Positions 17,604-25,273 of a stretch of DNA of 64,000 nucleotides are shown here, piece after piece (the first letter of the stretch is position 1; every line of letters starts with the position of its first letter). Below the pieces are notes generated by a model. It was not told where the DNA came from and ran no database searches. It saw nothing but the letters and a program-made list of their open reading frames with translations. This DNA comes from Candidatus Saccharimonadota bacterium. Lineage in GTDB: Bacteria > Patescibacteriota > Saccharimonadia > Saccharimonadales > Saccharimonadaceae. The stretch is from contig JAFUBS010000003.1 of NCBI GenBank assembly GCA_017460105.1, forward strand, positions 1 through 64,000, written 5' to 3'. A program made the position numbers and the translations under genes.

Positions 17604-18853
17604 TGAGAATCACGATCGCCACTGCTGTTTATTATCCAATGATAAATGGAGTGGCGGTTTTTTCGCATAATCTCGCAGTGGGGCTAGCGAAGCGCGGACA
17701 CGAAGTGATGGTGATTTGTCCATCGCAGACTGGTAAGAATTATACGCGGACGGTGGATGGCGTGAAGACGGTGTATCTAAAGTCTACCACGATGAAGGTG
17801 TATCCAGATCAAGTGCATACGGTGCAGCCAAAGAAGAAGGTTATGGGGGTGGAGCTGCCGCATCTACTGTATAAGCATGGATTCAAGGTGTCGGTATTTC
17901 CGGCGAGGCAGGTGAGGAAGGCTCTTGATGACTTTCGGCCGGACGTAGTACACGTACAGGTGTCCGACCCGATAGGTCTCTCGGTGGTGTCATACGCGAG
18001 GAGGCATCATATACCGGTGGTGACGACTGAGCATAATCAGCCGGAAGTGTTGACGGAGCCATTACATGTGCCAGGATTCGTGAGAAGGCCGGTAAATGCG
18101 ATGCTGAATGCGTATTTTGTAAATCGGCAGAGCAAGAGCGACTATGTGACGATGCCGACAGAACTCGCGATAGACAATTTGCTCGGCGAGAAAGATTTGG
18201 GCGTGCCGGTAAAGGCGGTGTCTAATGGGGTAGACCTCACGAACTTTCGTCCGGGGAAAGTGCCGAGTGCTATATATAATAAATATAGTATTTTGCCAAA
18301 TGTTCCGACCGTATTATATATAGGGCGAGTAGATCCAGAGAAGAATGTAGAGATGGTAATAGAGGCGTTTGATGAGTGTCTAAAGACGGTGCCGGAGGCG
18401 CAACTAGTGATAGTGGGAGATGGCGTGGACAGGGCGAGGTTGCAGACGCTGGCGAAGCGTTTGGGAATTGCGAAGTCTGTGAAGTTTTTGGGCAGGGTGG
18501 TCGGTCCGGAACTATATGACTTGTATCGCGTGGGCTGGCTGTTTGCGACAGCGTCGGAAATTGAGACGCAGGGAATAGTGTTGATAGAGGCGGCGGCGTC
18601 GGGGTTGCCGCTCGTGGCAGTGAATGCCGGTGCGGTGGCAGAGGTCTGCCGGGATGGCGTGAACGGAGAATTGTTGTTGCCGGGCGATGTGGACGGTATG
18701 GCCGAAGCAATGGTGAAGATACTGAGTAGCAAGACGCTGCGCGAAAAGTATGCGGCGAATTCGGTAAAGGTAGCGGCGGAGCACGATTTCGCGCGGACGC
18801 TGGACGAGTTTGAGAAGATATATAAGGAAGTGCAAAATCCACAATTCCACTAA
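17603..18853 (+). CDS. GT4-family glycosyltransferase
   Basis: A 416-residue cytosolic retaining glycosyltransferase with a GT-B fold. The N-terminal domain begins RITIATAVYYPMINGVAVFSH. The C-terminal domain carries YIGRVDPEKNVEMVIEAF, VGDGVDRARL and the EX7E-like motif ETQGIVLIEAAASGLPLVA, typical of GT4 enzymes using nucleotide-sugars. It resembles diacylglycerol or lipid glucosyl/mannosyltransferases, but the acceptor cannot be read from sequence. The ATG overlaps the S41 stop (TAATG). Its last codons and stop are repeated in a 3-copy 23-bp tandem array. Confidence 0.88.
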   Translation: MRITIATAVYYPMINGVAVFSHNLAVGLAKRGHEVMVICPSQTGKNYTRTVDGVKTVYLKSTTMKVYPDQVHTVQPKKKVMGVELPHLLYKHGFKVSVFPARQVRKALDDFRPDVVHVQVSDPIGLSVVSYARRHHIPVVTTEHNQPEVLTEPLHVPGFVRRPVNAMLNAYFVNRQSKSDYVTMPTELAIDNLLGEKDLGVPVKAVSNGVDLTNFRPGKVPSAIYNKYSILPNVPTVLYIGRVDPEKNVEMVIEAFDECLKTVPEAQLVIVGDGVDRARLQTLAKRLGIAKSVKFLGRVVGPELYDLYRVGWLFATASEIETQGIVLIEAAASGLPLVAVNAGAVAEVCRDGVNGELLLPGDVDGMAEAMVKILSSKTLREKYAANSVKVAAEHDFARTLDEFEKIYKEVQNPQFH

Positions 18854-18907
18854 CAAAATCGCCACAAAACCACTAATAAAACTGCCACAATTCCACTAAT
18901 ACCTCTG
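18839..18907 (+). repeat. three tandem 23-bp degenerate repeats at a gene end
   Basis: Units 18839-18861, 18862-18884 and 18885-18907 each begin CCACAAttCCACTAA-like (unit 2 has AA for TT). The first unit contains the glycosyltransferase stop codon; the other two repeat the same PQFH-stop reading in frame downstream. Confidence 0.7.
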
Positions 18908-18918
18908 TTGTTTTGGTA

Positions 18919-18947
18919 TTTACAAAGTATGCGTTTTAGGGTATAAT
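18919..18947 (+). promoter_or_regulatory. promoter of the DUF4143 ATPase gene
   Basis: TTTACA (18919-18924), a 17-bp spacer, TATAAT (18942-18947). Unlike most single genes here, a leader of ~15 nt carries AAGGA before the ATG at 18971. Confidence 0.65.
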
Positions 18948-18970
18948 AATTATACATAAGAAGGATTGTT

Positions 18971-20245
18971 ATGAATTATAGACCCAGAATAATGGATACA
19001 GTAATCAAGAAAAAGTTAAAGTCTAGCGGAGCAGTACTGATTGAAGGCCCGAAGTGGTGCGGCAAGACAACCACGGCATCAGAAATCGCAAAAAGCGAGT
19101 TGAAACTTGGTAATCCAGATGCTCTGGAGCGGGCGAAGATGCTGATGCTGGGCGGAGTTGGCAATTTGCTTGATGGTGCTGCGCCGAGGTTGATTGACGA
19201 GTGGCAGAATATTCCGACGCTCTGGGATGCGGTGCGCTCCGAAGTGGATAATCGCAACAAGATGGGACAGTTCATCCTGACGGGTTCGGCGGTGCCGGTG
19301 AATTCGCGCGACATCAAGCACTCCGGCGTGGGGAGATTCGCTTGGGTGAAGATGCGTCCGATGTCACTCTATGAGTCTGGCGACTCTGATGGTTCGGTGA
19401 GCCTCGCTGATTTGTTTGCTGGGAAGAAAATCTCTGGCGAGAACCCACTGCGTTTGCGGGATTTGGCATTTGCGGTGTGCAGAGGTGGGTTCCCCTCGTT
19501 TCTCTTGATTCGCAACAAGGCGGACCAGTTGAGTATATCTCGCGAGTATTTGGAAGCGGTGATCCATTCGGATTTGGCACGGCTGGACGGAGTGAAGCGT
19601 AGTCCAGAATATATCCGCAAACTACTGCGTTCGTATGCGAGATTTCAGGGTGAGCAGGCGGCATTGACGGAAATTAAGAAGGACATGGGTGGTATCACTG
19701 GCGAGTCGCCGAATATTAATACTGTCGTTTCTTATCATGATGCGTTGAAAAAGATATTTGTGGTGGAAGACGTGCCGGCGTGGAACCCGAACTTGCGCTC
19801 GAAAACGGCGATAAGGACTTCGGATACGAGGTACTTCGTAGATCCTTCGCTCGCGACGGCGGCACTGGGGACGGAACCAGATGGTTTAATGCAGGACTTG
19901 AATACGTTTGGGTTTGTGTTTGAGACTCTGTGCATGAGAGACATCAGGGTATATGCTGATGCTTTGGGCGGCAGAGTGTCGCGTTATCGTGATAGTAACG
20001 GGCTAGAATGCGATGCCGTCATACATCTACCGAACGGCAAATATGGCCTAGTACAAATGAAACTCGGCGGAAGCGAAGAGGAAATTGAAGATGCAGTGGC
20101 AAAGATGGACAACCTCGCTGGAATCGTGGATGAGACCAGAGAGAAGGGTCCAGCCTTCAGGATGGTGTTGGTGGGTGTAGAAAAGTATGCGTATCGGCGC
20201 GAAGATGGGGTGTATGTGGTACCGGTGGGATGCCTCAGGCCGTAG
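18971..20245 (+). CDS. P-loop ATPase with AAA_14 and DUF4143 domains
   Basis: A 424-residue cytosolic protein of a very common but functionally unassigned family. Walker A is GPKWCGKTT (~26-34), Walker B-like PRLIDEWQNIP (~74-84) and sensor LTGSA (~107-111); these define the AAA_14 part. Residues ~205-400 match DUF4143, whose end (LECDAVIHLPNGKYGLVQMKLGG) resembles a PD-(D/E)xK nuclease core with the D...QxK pattern. Such genes are often scattered and transferred between host-associated bacteria. A terminator follows at 20306. Confidence 0.85.
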   Translation: MNYRPRIMDTVIKKKLKSSGAVLIEGPKWCGKTTTASEIAKSELKLGNPDALERAKMLMLGGVGNLLDGAAPRLIDEWQNIPTLWDAVRSEVDNRNKMGQFILTGSAVPVNSRDIKHSGVGRFAWVKMRPMSLYESGDSDGSVSLADLFAGKKISGENPLRLRDLAFAVCRGGFPSFLLIRNKADQLSISREYLEAVIHSDLARLDGVKRSPEYIRKLLRSYARFQGEQAALTEIKKDMGGITGESPNINTVVSYHDALKKIFVVEDVPAWNPNLRSKTAIRTSDTRYFVDPSLATAALGTEPDGLMQDLNTFGFVFETLCMRDIRVYADALGGRVSRYRDSNGLECDAVIHLPNGKYGLVQMKLGGSEEEIEDAVAKMDNLAGIVDETREKGPAFRMVLVGVEKYAYRREDGVYVVPVGCLRP

Positions 20246-20305
20246 GGGGGGGTTGCTGGCATTGTTTACTATTAGCGGGTGCCATCGGTGTGGCGCTTAG
20301 CGCTA

Positions 20306-20334
20306 AAAATCCTGGGTTTCCCACAGGATTTTTT
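20306..20334 (+). terminator. rho-independent terminator
   Basis: AAAATCCTG (20306-20314) pairs with CAGGATTTT (20324-20332), continuing into a T run. It insulates the DGR from the ATPase gene. Confidence 0.8.
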
Positions 20335-20354
20335 GTGAAAATGGTTATTTTTAG

Positions 20355-20383
20355 TGTTTACTGTGCGGGAAATGTGATATAAT
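20355..20383 (+). promoter_or_regulatory. promoter of the DGR target transcript
   Basis: Extended -10 TGATATAAT (hexamer 20378-20383) with a weak -35 TGTTTA (20355-20360, 17-bp spacer). The expected start of transcription is at or next to 20390, the first base of the structured leader. Confidence 0.65.
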
Positions 20384-20389
20384 GGTATT

Positions 20390-20522
20390 GCAATTATCAG
20401 AAATATTTAAAATGTAGGCAGTTTAATTTATTATATTGCACATGGCAAGCATAATAACGGCATCAGGATGGTGTCAGTATGCTTGGATGTGCAACTGCCG
20501 TTTGAGTATTTCTGATAATTGC
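20390..20522 (+). ncRNA. structured leader RNA of the DGR target gene
   Basis: Concentric stems: GCAATTATCAGAAATA (20390-20405) pairs perfectly with 20507-20522. Inside, GGCAG (20417-20421) pairs with CTGCC (20495-20499), TTGCACAT (20436-20443) with ATGTGCAA (20487-20494), and AAGCATA (20447-20453) with TATGCTT (20478-20484). The loop 20454-20477 carries CATCAGGATG. A small GCACC/GGTGC hairpin follows directly. The base of the outer stem coincides with the predicted transcription start. No known riboswitch or T-box signature is recognised. It could be a 5' UTR regulator of the surface gene or an independent RNA. Confidence 0.7.
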
Positions 20523-20583
20523 ACCCTCGTGGTGCCATTTCTGTATATGACCCATGAGAAATACTAAATAAGTGAGGTAAGTC

Positions 20584-22383
20584 ATGCAGGTCATACAAAG
20601 AGCTAATAAACTAAATCATAAAAAGCGCTCTTTCTTTGCGTCTAGTTTTTTCTTCCGCCTGCTCGCCATTGCATTACGCTTACCAAATAGCAATGGCGAA
20701 CAGGAGACACAAAGGACTGGACGGGTCCTGCCGGCTGCTATTGTTGGTTTAGTCGCTGTTCCTGCAGTCATGCTTAGTTCTACTGCTCCCGTTTCTGCTG
20801 CTGAAAGTAAACTAGATTTAACCATGTCTTCTGATATTATTTCCGTAGACATTGGCTCTGCTAATGCTAACGGTACGTTCAAGAAGTCAGCCAATAATAC
20901 TATTTCTGTTACTACCGATCATTATACTGGATACACACTAAGTATTAAATCTATAGACACTTCTGCATCTACTACTTCTCCAGCACTGAAGAATGGTAGT
21001 GATACCATGCCATCCATTACATCATCACTCACCGAAGAACAATTCTCATCCATTAGTGCTACTAATTATAATAATAAGTATGGCTATCTTCCGAGTAAGA
21101 TTTGCACTACTGCGAATGAATGTACTTCTAACACCTCATTCCTCCCAGCGCCAACACTGACTGGCGATATACTAGACAAGACCAGTTCTGCTAATCCTAC
21201 TGCTAATACTTATACTATGGCCATAGGTGCTAGGATAGACCAGACTATCCCATTTGGGTCTTATTCTAATACGTTTGAAGTACTACTCGTCGCCAATGCT
21301 ATACCATATACTATTGTATATAATGATGGTGTAGTAAGTGATATGCCAGTAGATGTAGATACTACTTCTATGACTAGTAGTGTTACTATCTCTAGTAATA
21401 CTCCAGTGAGAGACGGTTATACATTTAATGATTGGTGCACTGTGCAAGTAGCAGATAATGAATCTTGTACTGGCACTACTTATGCAGCAGGCTCTACTTA
21501 TACTCTAGACCAGACTGGCACAAATAATCTTCAGTTATTTGCGATGTGGAGCGGAAGTGGCGGAGGTGGATACGGTGAAGACCATTGTACTGGTAGCTAT
21601 CCTTGTATGCAAAACATGCCAGTATCCACCTGTACTACTACCGCTACGGAAGTCCAGGATCGCCGTGATGGCAATGTCTACAAAATCCAACGTCTCGCCG
21701 ATGGCAAATGCTGGATGCTAGATAACCTTCGCCTAGACCCAACACAAGTAGACCTAGCCACACTTCAGGGCAATACTAATGCCTCTAATCAAACCCTAGA
21801 TTACTTTAAGAGCGACGAAGGTGGAAGAAGTGCAGGTAATAATTATGCCACAGCAGGCATAGGAAATCTAACGGAAGGAAATAGTTACTCAGTGCCACGC
21901 ATAAACGCAAAGTATAAAGAAACTGTTCACTCAGATTCTAGTCTAAACTACGGCAATGGCTCACATAAATACGGTGTCTACTACAACTTCTGCGCTGCTA
22001 CTGCAGGTTCGTACTGCTATGGTAACGGCACCAGTGCAGGCACTTCCGTAGGCGATGCTGGTGAAGATATCTGTCCGGCAGGTTGGCGTATGCCTACAGG
22101 CGGAGCCATTACTGTCACCACTGATGGTAAGGGTGAGTATCAAGCATTATATGCAGCATATAGTAGCAATGCTACAGGCTTTAGAAACGCCCTCTCTACT
22201 CCCCTCTCTGGCCGCTTCTACAATGGCTCGGCCGCCGATCAGGGCTCGTTCGGCTTCTTCTGGTCTTCTACGAGGCGCGGTGACGGCCCTATGTACTATC
22301 TCCGCGTGGATTCGTCCGTTGTGACCCCTCAGATCTACAGTGCTCGCTACGCCGGCTTTTCAGTACGATGCTTACTCCAGTAG
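20584..22383 (+). CDS. DGR target: secreted FISUMP / C-type-lectin-like surface protein
   Basis: A 599-residue secreted protein. A charged N-terminus of ~48 residues, partly encoded by a palindromic element, precedes the signal/membrane segment LPAAIVGLVAVPAVMLSS (~49-66) and SAA cleavage region. Residues ~75-235 form a Ser/Thr-rich beta domain; ~238-325 resemble a Listeria-Bacteroides (InlB B) repeat (VRDGYTFNDWC, LFAMW). The FISUMP domain (~345-599) has CWMLDNLRLD and CPAGWRMPTGG. Residues 535-599 are the variable repeat, so diversity is displayed at the C-terminus, probably as a ligand-binding surface. GAGG upstream of the ATG supports the start. Confidence 0.9.
   Translation: MQVIQRANKLNHKKRSFFASSFFFRLLAIALRLPNSNGEQETQRTGRVLPAAIVGLVAVPAVMLSSTAPVSAAESKLDLTMSSDIISVDIGSANANGTFKKSANNTISVTTDHYTGYTLSIKSIDTSASTTSPALKNGSDTMPSITSSLTEEQFSSISATNYNNKYGYLPSKICTTANECTSNTSFLPAPTLTGDILDKTSSANPTANTYTMAIGARIDQTIPFGSYSNTFEVLLVANAIPYTIVYNDGVVSDMPVDVDTTSMTSSVTISSNTPVRDGYTFNDWCTVQVADNESCTGTTYAAGSTYTLDQTGTNNLQLFAMWSGSGGGGYGEDHCTGSYPCMQNMPVSTCTTTATEVQDRRDGNVYKIQRLADGKCWMLDNLRLDPTQVDLATLQGNTNASNQTLDYFKSDEGGRSAGNNYATAGIGNLTEGNSYSVPRINAKYKETVHSDSSLNYGNGSHKYGVYYNFCAATAGSYCYGNGTSAGTSVGDAGEDICPAGWRMPTGGAITVTTDGKGEYQALYAAYSSNATGFRNALSTPLSGRFYNGSAADQGSFGFFWSSTRRGDGPMYYLRVDSSVVTPQIYSARYAGFSVRCLLQ
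20659..20703 (+). repeat. in-frame palindrome in the DGR target's N-terminal extension
   Basis: 14-nt arms 20659-20672 and 20690-20703 (CTGCTCGCCATTGC with GCAATGGCGAACAG, one mismatch). Downstream lies CGGGTCCTGCC at 20722-20732, the same 11-mer found in the sbcB and pheT palindromes. It encodes residues ~26-40, before the signal peptide. Confidence 0.6.
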
Positions 22384-22440
22384 TTGTTATTTAGCTTAGA
22401 GGTGATTAGATCTACTTCTTATTCTCTCCCCCAACTTTGC
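22187..22440 (+). repeat. DGR variable repeat (VR1)
   Basis: Aligns base for base with the TR (24791-25046, minus). I count about 35 substitutions at TR adenines and one at another base (TCC to TCG) in the variable core. Examples are AAC to CGC, AAT to GGT, AAC to TTC. The invariant stretch covering SVRCLLQ and the stop continues ~57 bp beyond the stop codon with one G/A difference and a 2-bp indel in the pyrimidine-rich CTCTCCCCC tract, the presumed initiation-of-mutagenic-homing site. Confidence 0.93.
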
Positions 22441-22452
22441 AATCTGGGAATA

Positions 22453-22479
22453 ATCATTCAGCCTAAAAGGCTGAATGAT
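22453..22479 (+). promoter_or_regulatory. hairpin/cruciform downstream of VR1
   Basis: ATCATTCAGCC (22453-22463), loop TAAAA, GGCTGAATGAT (22469-22479): a perfect 11-bp stem 12 bp after the VR/TR homology ends. DGRs such as that of Bordetella phage BPP-1 need a hairpin just downstream of VR for target recognition; this is the obvious counterpart. No T tract follows, so a terminator role is unlikely. The TR lacks it. Confidence 0.75.
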
Positions 22480-22496
22480 GGAAAGGAAATGGTAAG

Positions 22497-23246
22497 ATGA
22501 ATAAAAATAAGATAAATAATGTGTTTCAAGCGAGTATTTTTGACAACGAGCCGGGCCAACGCCCGGCGAGTGGCAAAAATACCCCGGTAGAAAAGGCTGG
22601 CAAACGCAAAGAGATTACCAAAGAGCCAGCGACGACGCTGATGAAGACTGTGGCTGAAAAAGCTTTCGTAGAAAGTAAGGCTCGTAAGGTCTTCAGCCAA
22701 GAAGAAATAGACGAGATTCTAGACAAGAAGACGTTTGGTGAAGATCTTACGAAACAAGATCGCGCTATCCTCCGAATACAGTACAAGAAGATGAAATCTT
22801 GGGTGAAAGAAAAGGAAGCTGGGAACCAGTCGCAAGTTATAGCCATACCGTCGCTCACGGATGGCACGGATGAATTCTACAAAGTGTTTGATTTCTCTGC
22901 GCTGTATTATGTCTATCGCTTAGCGGATAGGATGGGTAGGAATGCTACGCTCAGAATAGATAAGGACGAACGGCCAAAGATGTTGTACCAGGCAAGTATT
23001 AAAGATATTGTAAAGTTTGCAGAGCAATTTCAAGAGCTGGAAAACCCTACCATTGAGAAAACGCTGGAGGGTATATATATTTTCACATTAAAGCGGCCGT
23101 TGTCGGACGAGGAATTGGGGCAATTGCGTGCGATTGAAGAAGAACGACGTGAACGACTCAATGGTATAGTGAAGCCAAAGGCGATGGATCCAGCAGTATT
23201 TCAATCTTTACTCACGGTGGTGCGTCAAGTGGCGCCGAAGGTGTGA
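22497..23246 (+). CDS. unrecognised DGR-associated protein 1
   Basis: A 249-residue hydrophilic cytosolic protein lying between the DGR target and the RT. Residues ~1-100 are Lys/Glu-rich and likely helical or disordered. Residues ~105-215 look globular (IPSLTDGTDEFYKVFDFSAL, YRLADRMGRNATLRIDKDE). I do not recognise a family, and it does not look like the small basic Avd four-helix bundle. It begins just after the VR hairpin and is followed after 3 nt by the next frame, then the RT, so the three are likely co-transcribed. A role in retrohoming is inferred only from position. Confidence 0.75.
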   Translation: MNKNKINNVFQASIFDNEPGQRPASGKNTPVEKAGKRKEITKEPATTLMKTVAEKAFVESKARKVFSQEEIDEILDKKTFGEDLTKQDRAILRIQYKKMKSWVKEKEAGNQSQVIAIPSLTDGTDEFYKVFDFSALYYVYRLADRMGRNATLRIDKDERPKMLYQASIKDIVKFAEQFQELENPTIEKTLEGIYIFTLKRPLSDEELGQLRAIEEERRERLNGIVKPKAMDPAVFQSLLTVVRQVAPKV

Positions 23247-23249
23247 AAA

Positions 23250-23522
23250 TTGGAACGACATAATTATTATTTGGTCGGCGAGGATATGTTGAAGAATATA
23301 TATCTGATGCTGGCATATTATTATGACTACGCGCAGGGATTGGTTGATAAAAGAGAATGTGCTGCAAAAATATTGCATAGCGTGAACGAACTCTTTGCGG
23401 CTCTTACGGTATTATCTGAAACACGAACTTGGGATGCGCCAGAATCACTGAGCGTAGGCGTGAATATTAATACGGTTAGAGAAATTGTAGAGAAGAATCT
23501 CGGGATCAAAACAGAGAGGTGA
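23250..23522 (+). CDS. small helical DGR-associated protein 2 (possible Avd-like position)
   Basis: A 90-residue protein, predicted mostly alpha-helical (DMLKNIYLMLAYYYDYAQGL, CAAKILHSVNELFAALTVL). It occupies the slot just before the RT where DGRs usually encode Avd, but it is shorter than Avd (~125 residues) and acidic rather than basic, so homology is unproven. The start is uncertain: TTG at 23250 preceded by GAAGGTG, or ATG at 23286. It ends with TGA immediately followed by the RT ATG. Confidence 0.65.
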   Translation: MERHNYYLVGEDMLKNIYLMLAYYYDYAQGLVDKRECAAKILHSVNELFAALTVLSETRTWDAPESLSVGVNINTVREIVEKNLGIKTER

Positions 23523-24689
23523 ATGGACGATTTTTTTGAAATTATTAGAAGTGAAGATGATGCGCTTGCACGTGAGTGGCTGATGGCAGACGAGAAAAAT
23601 TTATTGCTAGCTGAACTCTATATTGCAGAACAACAGGCGCGCAAGGGAGGGAAGCGCAAAACACGTGACACGCATGCATTTGAAGTGAGCCTATATGAGA
23701 ACCTTTTAAGGCTTCGTGATGCGCTTTGGCGCGAGGAGTATACACCATTGACCGGTACGGCGCATGTAATTTTTGACCCTGTGCAGCGTGAGATTTTTGC
23801 CGCACCTTATTGGGACAGAGTAACGCAACATTGGGTGGTAAATAATATAGATCGATGGTGGGATAAAAGATTGATTTATGATTCGTATAGTTGTCGCGTA
23901 GGAAAAGGGACGAAGTTTGGCGTAGAGAGATTAAGACACCATATATTGTCTGTAAAGTTAAGTAATCCTACTAAGCGAGTTTTTGTAGTAAAACTGGACA
24001 TTACTGGATATTTTATGCATATTAAACGGGAATTAATGTTAGCGAGAGTGTTATGGGGGTTAGATAGACAGTTCGATGGTAATAAAAGTAAGCGTTATAA
24101 AATGTTAAAACATGCAATTACAGAAATCATTCTAGACGACCCGATAGAGGGTGTGAGAATTGAGGGCTCGTATGAAGATTGGCGGAATTTGCCAGAGGAC
24201 AAGAGCCTGTTTTGTCAACCGGAAGGGCAGGGGATGGTAATTGGGAACTTAACTTCGCAGGATTTTTCTAATATTTATTTGGATATGTTGGACAGATTTG
24301 TGACGTTACGCCTTGGTTGGAAGCATTATGGGAGATATGTGGATGATTTCTATCTTGTAGTAACCGAGGATGAACTTTCGCAGGTGAGGCGTGATATTAA
24401 GGCGATAGACACTTTTCTGAATGGAATAGGCCTAAGTCTTAATAGGAAGAAAACTCGCATAATCTCGATAGAGGAAGGTGTGCCGTTTTTGGGGATGGTG
24501 GTGAAGAGTGGTGCGATTGTTCCAGGAAAACGTATTAGGAATAATTTTTTGAATTCGGCATATAAGTTAGTAAATGGTGACGGATCGGTGGAATCTATCG
24601 TGTCGTATCTGGGGCTTTTGATGCATTCGAATAGTATAAAGATGACTTCGGATATTTTTGAGAGAGTTGGCTGGGAATACAATTGGTAG
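23523..24689 (+). CDS. DGR reverse transcriptase
   Basis: A 388-residue reverse transcriptase of the DGR clade. Finger/palm motifs in order: RVFVVKLDITGYF (motif A Asp, ~158-170), GQGMVIGNLTSQDFSN (~234-249; IGNLTSQ is diagnostic of DGR and group-II-like RTs), YGRYVDDFYLV (catalytic YVDD, ~269-279), LNRKKTRI and VPFLGMVV (motifs D/E). No endonuclease or maturase domain is present, as usual for DGRs. It copies TR RNA with adenine-specific errors into cDNA that replaces VR. GAGAGGTG precedes the ATG; the upstream stop abuts it. Confidence 0.95.
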   Translation: MDDFFEIIRSEDDALAREWLMADEKNLLLAELYIAEQQARKGGKRKTRDTHAFEVSLYENLLRLRDALWREEYTPLTGTAHVIFDPVQREIFAAPYWDRVTQHWVVNNIDRWWDKRLIYDSYSCRVGKGTKFGVERLRHHILSVKLSNPTKRVFVVKLDITGYFMHIKRELMLARVLWGLDRQFDGNKSKRYKMLKHAITEIILDDPIEGVRIEGSYEDWRNLPEDKSLFCQPEGQGMVIGNLTSQDFSNIYLDMLDRFVTLRLGWKHYGRYVDDFYLVVTEDELSQVRRDIKAIDTFLNGIGLSLNRKKTRIISIEEGVPFLGMVVKSGAIVPGKRIRNNFLNSAYKLVNGDGSVESIVSYLGLLMHSNSIKMTSDIFERVGWEYNW

Positions 24690-24743
24690 AAAGCCGATGG
24701 TAGACGTGTTCGACTTCGGATGGTGGAGTTTTGCTTGTGACGT

Positions 24744-24770
24744 CCGGAAGCCTCTCTGAGCTCCTTCCGG
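24744..24770. terminator. stem-loop between the RT stop and the TR
   Basis: CCGGAAG (24744-24750) pairs with CTTCCGG (24764-24770). On the plus strand GAGATTTTTCTTTC follows, so it may terminate RT transcription; on the minus strand it would sit just 3' of the TR and could end or stabilise the TR RNA. Confidence 0.5.
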
Positions 24771-24790
24771 GCGTGGGAGATTTTTCTTTC

Positions 24791-25046
24791 GCAAAGTTCT
24801 GGGGGAGAGAATAAGAAGTAGATCTAATCATCTCTAAGCTAAATAACAACTACTGGAGTAAGCATCGTACTGAATTGCCGTTGTTGCGATTATTGTTGTT
24901 CTGAGGGTTCACATTGGACGAATTCACGTTGAGATTGTACATATTGTTGTCATTGTTCCTCGTAGAAGACCAGAAGTTGCCGTTGGAGCCCTGATTGTTG
25001 GCCGAGCCATTGTTGAAGTTGCCAGAGAGGGGAGTAGAGAGGGCGT
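24791..25046 (-). repeat. DGR template repeat (TR)
   Basis: On the minus strand the TR reads through the same frame as VR1 but with 23 AAY codons in place of the variable residues (for example GNFNNGSANNQGSNGNFWSS). AAY codons allow many amino acids but no stop when adenines are randomised. Homology to VR1 runs from ACGCCC (25046) past the stop-codon equivalent to GCAAAGTT (24791). The TR is antisense to and convergent with the RT, a less common DGR layout. Confidence 0.94.
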
Positions 25047-25273
25047 CGTGGCCTGGTCGCCGAGAGTCTATGTATAGCAACATTACGTCCAATAATCCGC
25101 AGAAAGAATGCTCATGTATACCATTGGCCGTAGCCGCCGGCTTTTTTATACTCAGCTCATCGCTAAAGTGCATTCTTTGAACTTTGCTGTTAAAGAAACG
25201 GATGAGGCGATAGAGCGCTTGGTTGTTTGCAGCTCGCCGTCGCGACATCTGCGATATCTCCTCTATAATTATA
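25047..25273 (-). ncRNA. 5' part of the TR transcript with its own promoter
   Basis: The minus strand carries TATAAT (25268-25273) about 222 nt upstream of the TR. The transcribed stretch includes a 9-bp stem (AAAGAATGC at about 25104-25112 with GCATTCTTT at about 25170-25178 on the plus strand). DGR TR RNAs are known to need structured flanks. A minus-strand ORF runs from 25248 through the TR with GAGGAG in front of its ATG, but I regard it as read-through of the template, not a gene. Confidence 0.5.

Noticed and set aside
20390-20522. T-box or known riboswitch upstream of the DGR target
   Set aside because: No T-box GGUGG bulge sequence or aptamer signature, and the downstream gene is a surface protein; described as an unassigned structured RNA instead.
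24850-25248. Minus-strand 132-codon ORF with SD that runs through the TR
   Set aside because: Its second half is the DGR template and its first half lacks protein-like features; best explained as open reading through the non-coding TR RNA.
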